Assembly: GCA_009377475.1 (NCBI GenBank)
Contig: WHTY01000007.1
Location: forward strand, 23,051 to 87,050
Reading direction: 5' to 3'
Length of the DNA stretch: 64,000 nt
From: Actinophytocola sp.
GTDB taxonomy: Bacteria > Actinomycetota > Actinomycetes > Mycobacteriales > Pseudonocardiaceae
Made by a program: the position numbers and the translations under genes. How positions within the stretch are numbered: the first letter of the stretch is position 1; every line of letters starts with the position of its first letter. This document shows, in pieces, positions 18,392 through 25,523 of the stretch. A model generated the notes under the pieces. That model made no database searches. It saw only the letters and a program-made list of their open reading frames with translations, and had not been told where the DNA came from.

Positions 18392-21166
18392 TCACCGGCC
18401 GCCGGTGAACTGCACGACCTGTTGGAACGTCGGCCGGTTCTGGTAGTCGATGTCGCGGACACCCACGACACCCGCCGTCGTCGATCGGATGCTGTCGATC
18501 GTCTTGTCGTAGGTGAGCTGGTCTACCGGCACCCCGTCCTGTTGCTGCCGCACCCGCTCGATCGCGGCGGCGAACGACTCCCGCAAGTCCGCGCGGCACT
18601 GCTCGGCCGAGCCGTCGCCGCAGTAGGTGCGGTGGTGCCTGGCCTTCACCGGCTCGCCGAACGCCTGCCGCAGGTCGGTGCTGACATAGCTGTACCAGGG
18701 GCTGGTCCAGGTGGAACCCTGACCGTGACGCGGGTGGTTGTCCAGCGACTTCGGCAGTTCGTCCACCAGGTCACCGAGCCCACCGCGCAGGACGTCCTTG
18801 GCGACGCCGTTCGTGCCCGACTGCCACCACTCGTCGAACAGGGCGATCGCGGCCTCGTGGGAGTACGCGCCGTCGCGGTCGCGGTCCACCCGGTGCGCGC
18901 CGTCGGCGCGCCACGCCCGCAGCAGGTCGGCCGCCTCCGACGTCGCCGGGTCGTCACCGAGGGCGGTCAGCAGGTGCGGCAGCGTGTAGAACGCCCGGAC
19001 GTCGACGGTGGCGGCGTCCTGCACCGCCGCGGTCAGCGACTCCAGCGTGACGCTGCGGTCCCGCACCATCGGCTCGATGCGATCGGACAGCGACAGGCTG
19101 CGGTGCACGCTGCCCCTGCCCCACTGGTCGTCGGCGGCGGCACGGCCACGGGCCTGCTTGTTGTTCCAGTTGATCAAGGTCCCGGACGGCGGGTTGATCG
19201 CCCGTGCGTGTTCCTCGAACGCCTGGAAACCCTGCCAGTCGTACTCGCGGTCGCCCCAGCGCGGCAGGTCGAACTCGACGCCGTCGGCGCGTTTCGGCAG
19301 CAGGCCGGAGCCGTAGTGGGCGATGTCGGAGTCGTCGGCGTAGAACCAGTTGAAGGTGTAGTCGATGCCGTGCATGGCTCGCTGGAACGACTCGGCGTCG
19401 GTGACGTAGTTCGGGTCGTTGACGCGCATGAAGCCGAGCGCCGAGTCCACCTCGTGGTTGTAGGTGCTGCGCTGCGAGACGACGGCGACCGGCTCACCGT
19501 CCACAGTAGTGCGCGTCTGCACGATGCCGTGGTGGGTGCGCAGCACGAGGAACTTGAGCTGCTGCGGCGGTTCCAGCGCCGTGGCGTTGGGGAGCGCGGT
19601 CTCCTCGTGGATGCGCTTGTCCATCGGCACGCAACGGCCGTCCCGCAGGTACGCCTCCGACTCGACCGTCGGCTTCGAACCATCCATATTGCACAGTCGT
19701 GCCACGACGGTGTCGACGTTGTCCAAACTGGAGCTTGTCGCCGACCAGGCGTAGTCCATGCCGCGTCCGATCTGGACGAACAGGTGCGTTCCCGCGAACG
19801 CCACGCCACGCGCCTTGAGACCTGGGCCGTCCAGCACCTGCTCGGTCCAGAGCTGTGGCGCGAAGTAACCGGTCTGCGGCCCGAATACCGCAGCGGGGTG
19901 CCCGGATTTGGTGCGGTCAGCGCCGACCAGCGCGGCGTTGCTCATGGCCTTGCCCGCCCGGTTCAGGTCCAGCGGTCCCCACGGCGTGTCCAGGACGCCA
20001 GGCAGGCTGGCGGGGTCGCCGGTGGTGAGGTCGTCCAGCGCGGCGGGCTGACCATCGACCAGCGCTCCCGAGCCGGGCGCGGTCGCGGTCGGGTTCAGGT
20101 CGGGCAACGCCACGCCTGGCAGCGACGGATCCAAGTCGGGGCTGCCGCCGTACGGGAACTTCTTCTCCACGGTGACCGGGGCTTCCGGGTTCTCCTTGTT
20201 GCGCAGGTCGTCGTAGATTTTGCGGGCCTCGGCGTCGCCGTATTTCGCGCGCAGTTTCTGGAACCACTGCGCGTTGCCGAACTCGGCGCCGCCGCCCTTG
20301 CCAAAGATGCCGCCGACCAGCGAGGCGACGTAGACGACGTCCGCGCGGGTCCACTCGGTCGGCTTCTTCTGCAGCGCGGCGTACTCGACCGGGCACTCCT
20401 GGCCGGTCGGCAACATGCCGGGGCACATCTCGCGCTGCGCGGCGTTGATACCCGCGATGAAGGCGTCGGCGATGTCGAGCAGCCGCTGCCCTTCCTCGCC
20501 GTAGCGCCCTACGGCGGCGGCCACCTGGCCCCGCGCCTCCTCCGGCGTGTACGGCGCGAGCCGGAGCTGCTGTTGGTCCATGGCGATGTTGCCCTCGGTC
20601 GCGCCGAGAAACTCCGCCGACCGCGCCGCGCCGGTGTGCCGGAGGACGTCCATCAGGAACATCCGGTCCAGCGTGCCCGCGTACCCGGCACCCCACGCGA
20701 CGTCCTGGTCGGTCTTGCCCTTGATGTGCGGGACGCCTTCGCCGTCCCAGGTGATGTTGAGATCGTGCCGCTCGGGGAACGTCTGCCGCGGGCGGGACCA
20801 CTCGCTTTCCGGCGGCGTGCTGAAGGTCTCCGGCTTGTAGAACTCGGTGAGGTCCGCGTTGGTGATCTGCTCGGGCGTGAGCGTGTTCAGCGCGTCGTAG
20901 GGCTCGAACTGGTTGGCGAAGTTGCGCGGTGTCGTGGCATCCGCCTGTCTGCCCTCCGGGTCGTTGGCGACGACCTCGGCCAGCGTCGCTGGCGTGGTCG
21001 TGCCCGCCTGCCCCGGCGGCAGGATGTCGAGCACCGTGCCGTAGTCGTCGGCGGGATCGACGTCAGGCGACGTCTGGGCGGCGGCGCTAGTGACGGAGCC
21101 AGTGACGGACGCACTGACGGTGATGAGCGAAGCCGCGAGAACGGCCGCGAGTCGAGACGAGCGCAC
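18392..21166 (-). CDS. Secreted penicillin acylase-family Ntn hydrolase
   Basis: A 924-residue precursor of an amidase that cleaves acyl side chains from beta-lactams, acyl-homoserine lactones or related amides. The signal peptide (about residues 1-30) ends near SAAAQT. The alpha-subunit region contains GVPHIKGKTDQDVAWGAGYAGTLDRMFLMD. Autoprocessing is expected before Ser409 in GKAMSNAALVGADRTKSGHPA; this Ser becomes the N-terminal nucleophile of the beta subunit. It is longer than typical PGA (about 850), with an extra N-terminal segment of about 90 residues. It stands alone, so the physiological substrate is unknown; quorum-signal or beta-lactam acylase are both possible. Confidence 0.92.
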   Translation of the reverse strand: MRSSRLAAVLAASLITVSASVTGSVTSAAAQTSPDVDPADDYGTVLDILPPGQAGTTTPATLAEVVANDPEGRQADATTPRNFANQFEPYDALNTLTPEQITNADLTEFYKPETFSTPPESEWSRPRQTFPERHDLNITWDGEGVPHIKGKTDQDVAWGAGYAGTLDRMFLMDVLRHTGAARSAEFLGATEGNIAMDQQQLRLAPYTPEEARGQVAAAVGRYGEEGQRLLDIADAFIAGINAAQREMCPGMLPTGQECPVEYAALQKKPTEWTRADVVYVASLVGGIFGKGGGAEFGNAQWFQKLRAKYGDAEARKIYDDLRNKENPEAPVTVEKKFPYGGSPDLDPSLPGVALPDLNPTATAPGSGALVDGQPAALDDLTTGDPASLPGVLDTPWGPLDLNRAGKAMSNAALVGADRTKSGHPAAVFGPQTGYFAPQLWTEQVLDGPGLKARGVAFAGTHLFVQIGRGMDYAWSATSSSLDNVDTVVARLCNMDGSKPTVESEAYLRDGRCVPMDKRIHEETALPNATALEPPQQLKFLVLRTHHGIVQTRTTVDGEPVAVVSQRSTYNHEVDSALGFMRVNDPNYVTDAESFQRAMHGIDYTFNWFYADDSDIAHYGSGLLPKRADGVEFDLPRWGDREYDWQGFQAFEEHARAINPPSGTLINWNNKQARGRAAADDQWGRGSVHRSLSLSDRIEPMVRDRSVTLESLTAAVQDAATVDVRAFYTLPHLLTALGDDPATSEAADLLRAWRADGAHRVDRDRDGAYSHEAAIALFDEWWQSGTNGVAKDVLRGGLGDLVDELPKSLDNHPRHGQGSTWTSPWYSYVSTDLRQAFGEPVKARHHRTYCGDGSAEQCRADLRESFAAAIERVRQQQDGVPVDQLTYDKTIDSIRSTTAGVVGVRDIDYQNRPTFQQVVQFTGGR

Positions 21167-21329
21167 GACACCTCCTACGAGTAACTTTCACGTTTTCTAA
21201 CGAGGTGTTGTGGCGCGAGTAACGCTCGCGACGCCGGGAGGCCGTTGAGGCGCGGCCGACCAGCGCCCAACCGGGCCCCGCCGACTGCGCCCGCCGCCGA
21301 CTCGACCAAACCCCACCCGCCGGACCAAA

Positions 21330-21418
21330 GTTGATCAACATGCTGCGGGTTACGACCACGTTTGCGCCCGTTTTGCCCGGCGGTACTGGTGGTCACACCG
21401 CGCAGGTAGTTGATCAAC
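21330..21418. promoter_or_regulatory. Two identical GTTGATCAAC palindromes 79 bp apart
   Basis: Perfect 10-bp palindromes occur at 21330-21339 and 21409-21418, in the 381-bp gap between the divergent penicillin acylase and small HTH genes. They look like operator half-turn sites for an unknown regulator. No gene is seen in this gap. Confidence 0.45.
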
Positions 21419-21461
21419 TTCGCGCGCCCCAGCCTCGACACATCAGGAACCCGCCCGAATC

Positions 21462-21496
21462 GACAAGTTAACTTGACGAAGGCAAGGTAACTTGTC
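21462..21496. promoter_or_regulatory. Nested palindromes CAAGTTAACTTG / CAAGGTAACTTG
   Basis: CAAGTTAACTTG (21464-21475) is a perfect palindrome; CAAGGTAACTTG (21484-21495) is a near copy. GACAAGTT and AACTTGTC also pair across the whole element. It lies about 50 bp upstream of the small HTH gene and overlaps a TTGACG -35-like element, which suggests a repressor site. Confidence 0.5.
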
Positions 21497-21547
21497 ATGC
21501 TTGGTACGGGTGCCAACGACGACCTTCTACCGCTATCTCACCAGGTG

Positions 21548-21826
21548 ATGACCATGCCACGGACACGACAGGAGTTGGAGCAGGCAGCCGCGAACGCGGA
21601 GGTCTGGCTCGACTCGCTCGACCCCGACACGACCCCTGCCGAAGACACGTTTGATCTTCGCGAGATCGGCCTTGCTCTCGGGGAGCTAGTCACACAGCAG
21701 AAGAGACTGGACAACGCGGTCCTTGCCGCACGCCGCAACGGACGTAGCTGGGGCGAGATCGGCCTCGTGCTCGGCATCAGCAAGCAGGCCGCGCCCGAAC
21801 GGTACGGCAAACTGGTCAACCGCTAA
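21548..21826 (+). CDS. Small helix-turn-helix protein
   Basis: This is a 92-residue protein. Residues about 1-30 form a predicted acidic helix (RTRQELEQAAANAEVWLDSLDP). The C-terminal half contains RRNGRSWGEIGLVLGISKQAAPERYGKL, a helix-turn-helix of the sort found in small actinobacterial DNA-binding proteins and sigma region 4-like domains. The ATG at 21548 (MTMPRTRQELEQ) is preferred; an upstream ATG at 21497 adds 17 residues and overlaps the palindromic operator. It may autoregulate through the CAAGTTAACTTG elements upstream (inference). The target is unknown. Confidence 0.7.
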   Translation: MTMPRTRQELEQAAANAEVWLDSLDPDTTPAEDTFDLREIGLALGELVTQQKRLDNAVLAARRNGRSWGEIGLVLGISKQAAPERYGKLVNR

Positions 21827-21832
21827 CGCCGC

Positions 21833-22018
21833 TCACGTCCCATCGAGCGCTTCTTCCTGCTGGCTGCGCCGCAGGGCGGCCGTGCGCGCTCCCGCGATGT
21901 GCGCCCGCGCCGCCCGGCGCGCGGCGGTTCCGTCGCCCGCCATGATCGCGGCGAAGATGCGCTCGTGGTCCTGGCGAGACTTCTCCAACCGGCCGGGGAT
22001 GGTCAACGTCGTCTGCAT
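21833..22018 (-). pseudogene. C-terminal remnant of a FadR/GntR (FCD-domain) regulator
   Basis: About 60 residues with RLEKSRQDHERIFAAIMAGDGTAARRAARAHI, which matches the final helices of FCD ligand-binding domains of FadR-type regulators. There is no winged-helix DNA-binding domain; upstream (above 22018) the frame loses similarity and runs antisense to a glycosidase remnant. The native stop at 21833 is kept. It is best read as the 3' stub left after deletion of the first two-thirds of the gene. Confidence 0.6.
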
Positions 22019-22030
22019 GCCCGCAGACAG

Positions 22031-22339
22031 GATCTCGTGCCGGAGGGGCGCTGGACGGACCTGCTCACTGGTGAGGTGCTGACCGGGCCGGGGTTCGTGA
22101 CGCGGGAGGTGCCGCTGGACCGGATTCCGGTGTTGCTCCGCGAGGGCGCGGTGCTGGCGAGGGTGGCAGTGGACGCCTCGGTGCGCCGCACCGACGACCT
22201 GCTCCGGCGACCGTGGCTGCTGCAGGTCGCGGGCACCGGCGAGCCGGAACACGAGCTGGTCGGATTCGACGGCACGCCGACGTCGGTGCGGGTGGCCGGC
22301 GGCCTGGTGGTCGCGTCCGGCACGCAACCAATCGCCTAA
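22031..22339 (+). pseudogene. C-terminal remnant of a GH31 alpha-glucosidase/alpha-xylosidase
   Basis: About 102 residues beginning DLVPEGRWTDLLTGEVLTGPGFVTREVPLDRIPVLLREGAVL, the hallmark beta-sandwich segment after the GH31 catalytic barrel (GRWxDxxTGE ... PLDRIPVxVRxGAxL). The catalytic domain is absent. With the FadR stub it forms a back-to-back arrangement. A former divergent regulator/glycosidase locus appears to have lost both 5' ends and the shared promoter in one deletion near 22020. Confidence 0.6.
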
Positions 22340-22377
22340 CCGGCAGGTGGCAACGAGTAACAACAGAAGGGAAAGTC

Positions 22378-23607
22378 ATGCGCATAACCCCACGCGCAGT
22401 CGCATTGGGTGCGGCGTTGCTGGTCATGCCAGGAACGGCGTACGCGGCGACGGCAGCGCCCGGCGATGAGGGCGCCAAGCGCTACATCGTCACGCTGGTC
22501 GACGACGCGAAACCCGGTGCCGTCGCCAAGCAGCACTCACAACGGCACGACGCGCAGGTGCGGCACGTCTACAAGCACGCGCTGTCTGGCTACTCGGCAC
22601 GCATCCCGGCCAGCCAGGTGGCACGTGTGCAGGCCGACGAGCGCGTCGAGGCCGTCACGCCGGACCGGACGGTCAGCACATACGCGCAGAGCGTGCCGAC
22701 CGGTATCGACCGCATCGATGCCGAGCAGTCGACCACGGCGAACATCGACGGCAACGATGACCGCGTCGACGTCGACGTCGCGGTGATCGACACCGGTATC
22801 GACCTCGACCACCCTGACCTCAACGTCTACACGGCCGGGGCGAGGAACTGCTCCAGCGGTCCCAGCGCCGATGACGGCAACGGCCACGGCACCCACGTGG
22901 CGGGCACCATCGGCGCGATCGATGACGGTAGCGGCGTCGTCGGCGCGGCACCCGGTTCGCGTGTGTGGCCGGTGCGCGTGCTGAACAACCGCGGTTCGGG
23001 CTCCTGGTCCGACGTCATCTGCGGCATCGACTACGTGACCGCCAACGCCGACAAGATCGAGGTCGCCAACATGAGCCTCGGCGGTGGCGGCAGCGACGAC
23101 GGCAACTGCGGCTACACCAACAATGACGCGATGCACCAGGCCATCTGCAACTCGGTGGACGCCGGCGTCACCTACGCCGTCGCGGCGGGCAACAGTTACG
23201 AGGACGCGGCGAACTCCGTGCCCGCCGCCTACGACGAGGTGATCACGGTCAGCGCACTGGCCGACTTCGACGGCGTTTCAGGCGGCAACGGCAGCCCGAC
23301 CTGCCGCAGCGATGAGGACGACACGTTCGCCAACTTCTCCAACTACGGCGCGGACGTCGACCTCATCGCACCCGGTGTCTGCATCGAGTCGACGTGGAAG
23401 GACGGTGGCTACAACACCATTTCCGGCACGTCGATGGCCTCGCCGCACGTCGCAGGCGGCGCCGCGCTCTACGTGGCCAACAACCCGGGCGCGTCGCCGA
23501 GCAAGGTGCAGTCGGCGCTGGAGTCCGCGGGTACCACGGACTGGATCTGGCCGAGTGAAGACCCGGACGGCATCCAGGAACCGCTGCTGAACGTCGGCGG
23601 CTTCTAA
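22378..23607 (+). CDS. Secreted subtilisin-like serine protease (I9 propeptide + S8)
   Basis: This is a 409-residue pre-pro-protease. The signal peptide covers about residues 1-24 (VMPGTAYAA), and an inhibitor-I9 prodomain about residues 35-100 (RYIVTLVDDAKPGAVAKQH). The S8 catalytic domain has Asp138 (VIDTG), His170 (GNGHGTHVAG), oxyanion Asn272 (AAGNS) and Ser352 (SGTSMASPHVAGG). The C-terminus is short, with no extra domain, as in proteinase K-like actinobacterial alkaline proteases. The ATG at 22378 follows GAAGGGAAAG. A perfect 19-bp hairpin terminator follows. Confidence 0.95.
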   Translation: MRITPRAVALGAALLVMPGTAYAATAAPGDEGAKRYIVTLVDDAKPGAVAKQHSQRHDAQVRHVYKHALSGYSARIPASQVARVQADERVEAVTPDRTVSTYAQSVPTGIDRIDAEQSTTANIDGNDDRVDVDVAVIDTGIDLDHPDLNVYTAGARNCSSGPSADDGNGHGTHVAGTIGAIDDGSGVVGAAPGSRVWPVRVLNNRGSGSWSDVICGIDYVTANADKIEVANMSLGGGGSDDGNCGYTNNDAMHQAICNSVDAGVTYAVAAGNSYEDAANSVPAAYDEVITVSALADFDGVSGGNGSPTCRSDEDDTFANFSNYGADVDLIAPGVCIESTWKDGGYNTISGTSMASPHVAGGAALYVANNPGASPSKVQSALESAGTTDWIWPSEDPDGIQEPLLNVGGF

Positions 23608-23633
23608 ACCCCTTCGGCACAACCTCCTCCCCT

Positions 23634-23675
23634 ACGGCTTGGGCCCGGACCGCACTCGGTCCGGGCCCAAGCCGT
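23634..23675 (+). terminator. Perfect 19-bp hairpin terminator
   Basis: Arms at 23634-23652 and 23657-23675 (ACGGCTTGGGCCCGGACCG and its complement) with loop CACT, 26 bp after the subtilase stop. No T-run. Confidence 0.85.
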
Positions 23676-23846
23676 ATCGCGCCCACCCCGCCCGCTGGCA
23701 CGATGCAAGCTGCGAGTGGAACCAGTAGCGGGGCAATTTGGCGTCAGGTGCTGTGGGTGTCGGTGTGACTGCGTAGCGTGTGCGTCGACGGCCGATTTCG
23801 CGGCCAGTCGTCCCTCGGTATCGTCCCCACGTGAGGAGGTCAGCGG

Positions 23847-24218
23847 ATGACCGAACCGGACAATCTGCCCCAGCGCGTCGACGCCCTCGAAACCCAGGGC
23901 AAGCAGTTACGCGAGGAGGTAGCGACAGCGCGCAGTGACGCGGCCGCGGCGCGGACGCTCGCGGCCGCGGCCGACCGTGACGTGTCGGAGGTGCGCTCCG
24001 AACTGCGCGCCCACACTTCGGCACTCAACGCGCTTCGTGAGACCCAACTCGAGCAAGGCCAGGTGCTCGACGAGCACAGCAGGACCCTCGGCGAACACAG
24101 CCGGATCCTCGGCGAACACAGCCGGATCCTCGGCGAACACAGCACGATGTTCGGCAGTCTGCAGGCTGGCATCACGCAGATCGTGAACCTGCTCACCGAA
24201 CGCCGCGGCGCTACCTGA
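23847..24218 (+). CDS. Coiled-coil protein with four EHSRILG heptad repeats
   Basis: This 123-residue protein is almost entirely predicted coiled coil: QRVDALETQGKQLREEVATARSDAAAARTLAAAADRDVSEVRSELRAH, then exact heptads EHSRTLG, EHSRILG, EHSRILG, EHSTMFG (residues 76-103), then LQAGITQIVNLLTERR. The start is supported by a GAGGAGG ribosome-binding site (23831-23837). There is no membrane segment. Function is unknown; similar small coiled coils occur in actinobacteria. The near-identical DNA copies suggest recent heptad duplication. Confidence 0.75.
   Translation: MTEPDNLPQRVDALETQGKQLREEVATARSDAAAARTLAAAADRDVSEVRSELRAHTSALNALRETQLEQGQVLDEHSRTLGEHSRILGEHSRILGEHSTMFGSLQAGITQIVNLLTERRGAT
24072..24155 (+). 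repeat. Four tandem 21-bp coding repeats
   Basis: Units encode EHS(R/T)(T/I/M)(L/F)G; the middle two are nearly identical in DNA (GGCGAACACAGCCGGATCCTC). Prone to slippage in whole heptads, so copy number may vary among strains. Confidence 0.85.
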
Positions 24219-24225
24219 CGCTCGC

Positions 24226-24242
24226 CGTGCGGCCCCCGCACG
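24226..24242. terminator. Short hairpin between convergent genes
   Basis: CGTGCGG-CCC-CCGCACG forms a 7-bp stem with a 3-nt loop between the coiled-coil gene (plus) and the hemerythrin gene (minus). Weak evidence. Confidence 0.4.
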
Positions 24243-24257
24243 CGGCGATGCGGCGGG

Positions 24258-24827
24258 TCAGACCCTGCGCTTACTCAGCGCGTCGCGCACCTTGTCGATG
24301 ATGCTCGCGCCCGCGTCGAGGATGAGGTTGGCGGGCGGACGATCCGGCAGTCCGGGATGCGGACGCGTCGGGGCGTCGTCCTTCGCCACGATCACCTTTC
24401 GGCCGAGGTCGCGCAGCTCGCCATCAGAGCACCGCGAGCGCAACGCTGGGAGCAGGTCACGTTCCTCGTCCTCGATGTGGTGGCGCACGTCGTCGATCAA
24501 CTGCGTGACGAGATCGTCGAATCGCGGATCGGAGGCGTCGAGTGGTTCCAGCTCCTTCATCAGCCGTTCCGCTTTCGCGTGCTCGGCGATCTCGTGGTCG
24601 ACGAGTTCGTCGCCGCCCTCGATGCGATCACGAGCGACGGGGTAGACGAACTGCTCCTCGGCGACCGAGTGCCGAACCAGGTCGGCGATCATGTGATCGA
24701 CCAAGTTCTTGCGATAGGCCAGCGAGTGGTTGTGCCGTTCGATCTCGCTGAACACTCGCTCGAGATCACCGTGGTCCCGAACGATGGCATGGATCAGGTC
24801 GTCGGCGGTCTGCTGCGTGGTCCTCAT
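24258..24827 (-). CDS. Hemerythrin HHE-domain protein
   Basis: This 189-residue protein probably binds a di-iron centre and senses or buffers O2, NO or H2O2. Ligand-bearing segments are visible: HAIVRDHGDLERVF, HMIADLVRHSVAEEQFVYP, HEIAEHAKAERLMKEL and HHIEDEERDLLPAL, a four-helix hemerythrin pattern. The C-terminal about 50 residues (ARTRPHPGLPDRPPANL...) are basic and less ordered. The ATG at 24827 (MRTTQQTADDL) has GGGAGAACGG upstream; a longer frame to 24986 adds an Arg/Ala-rich leader and was rejected. Confidence 0.9.
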   Translation of the reverse strand: MRTTQQTADDLIHAIVRDHGDLERVFSEIERHNHSLAYRKNLVDHMIADLVRHSVAEEQFVYPVARDRIEGGDELVDHEIAEHAKAERLMKELEPLDASDPRFDDLVTQLIDDVRHHIEDEERDLLPALRSRCSDGELRDLGRKVIVAKDDAPTRPHPGLPDRPPANLILDAGASIIDKVRDALSKRRV

Positions 24828-25021
24828 CCGTTCTCCCGTGGTCACTGCGCTGCCCGCTGCGGTAGCTGCGGCTGCCCTCAGGCGTACCCCGCGGGACGGC
24901 GCGCGACACCTCACCGCACGGTGGCGGATCACCACACCATGCCCACGTCGCTCACCGACTCGATCCCGACAACGCGATGAGCGCACCGGTTACCCCGCAC
25001 GCCGAGCAAGCTCGGGAGCGT

Positions 25022-25300
25022 TCACGCGGCGAGATCCGGTGCCTGGTCGGCGGCAAAGCCGAGTACCGCACGCGCGGACGCGGTGAGCACCGCGGGCACC
25101 CGCTCCCCCTGCCTGCCGGCGCGCACCGGCACGACCAGGCCAAGGTGGGCGAGCCGGTGCGCGGTGAACTGGTCACAGCAGGCGAGACCATCGATGAAGA
25201 GGTCGGGCTCACAGCTGCAGGTGATCTCCGCGCGGCCGAGGCCGATCGCACGCAGCGTCGCACGTTCCCGATTGTTGAGGTCGACCGTTCGCTCAGCCAT
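25022..25300 (-). CDS. Small conserved-looking Cys-rich protein, unknown function
   Basis: A 92-residue protein: MAERTVDLNNRERATLRAIGLG..., then the Cys cluster CSCEPDLFIDGLACCDQ, then HRLAHLGLVVPVRAG and LTASARAVLGFA. The CxC...CC arrangement may bind a metal, and the helix-rich ends could be a winged-helix-like fold; both are inference. It has good GC3 codon bias, supporting coding. The next gene upstream is xsc, transcribed the same way; 223 bp between them hold a GntR-like palindrome and a repeat array. Confidence 0.6.
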   Translation of the reverse strand: MAERTVDLNNRERATLRAIGLGRAEITCSCEPDLFIDGLACCDQFTAHRLAHLGLVVPVRAGRQGERVPAVLTASARAVLGFAADQAPDLAA

Positions 25301-25354
25301 GACGTACTCGCAGTCTCGAATTTCGATGTGTGCAGTACCACTTTCCGGGATTTA

Positions 25355-25377
25355 TCTGGTGTCCACCAGAACCAGAT
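25355..25377 (-). promoter_or_regulatory. TCTGGT-GTCC-ACCAGA palindrome plus extra ACCAGAT half-site
   Basis: The inverted repeat TCTGGTGTCCACCAGA (25355-25370) is followed by a second half-site ACCAGAT (25371-25377), 55-78 bp upstream of the small Cys-rich gene. The TGGTnnnnACCA shape resembles operators of GntR/FadR-type regulators; the cognate protein is not known. Confidence 0.45.
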
Positions 25378-25424
25378 TCGCGTCAGTTTGGCGGTACCAG
25401 TTCGTCACCCGCCGTCGCGACTGC

Positions 25425-25518
25425 GGAACACGGCAGCGCGACCGCGGAACACGGCGCCGTGAACGGGGAACACGGCGTCCCGCACGGGGGACACGGCGTC
25501 CTCCGTGCGGGACACGGC
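25425..25518. repeat. Five-copy array with exact 21-bp period (core GG[A/G]ACACGGC)
   Basis: Cores start at 25425, 25446, 25467, 25488 and 25509: exact 21-bp spacing. Fuller copies read GGGACACGGCGTCC. The array begins 6 bp past the xsc stop. It shares the core GGACACG(G/A)CGTCC and the period with the array at 49325. It is not CRISPR: there is no variable spacer separate from the repeat and the unit is too short. Confidence 0.8.
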
Positions 25519-25523
25519 GCGGG

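Noticed and set aside
18422..21184. A 920-codon plus-strand frame
   Set aside because: Antisense shadow of the penicillin acylase, which has signal peptide and catalytic Ser on the other strand.
25425..25518. Possible CRISPR array
   Set aside because: The 21-bp period has no distinct spacers, the core is only 10-14 bp, and no cas gene is present.
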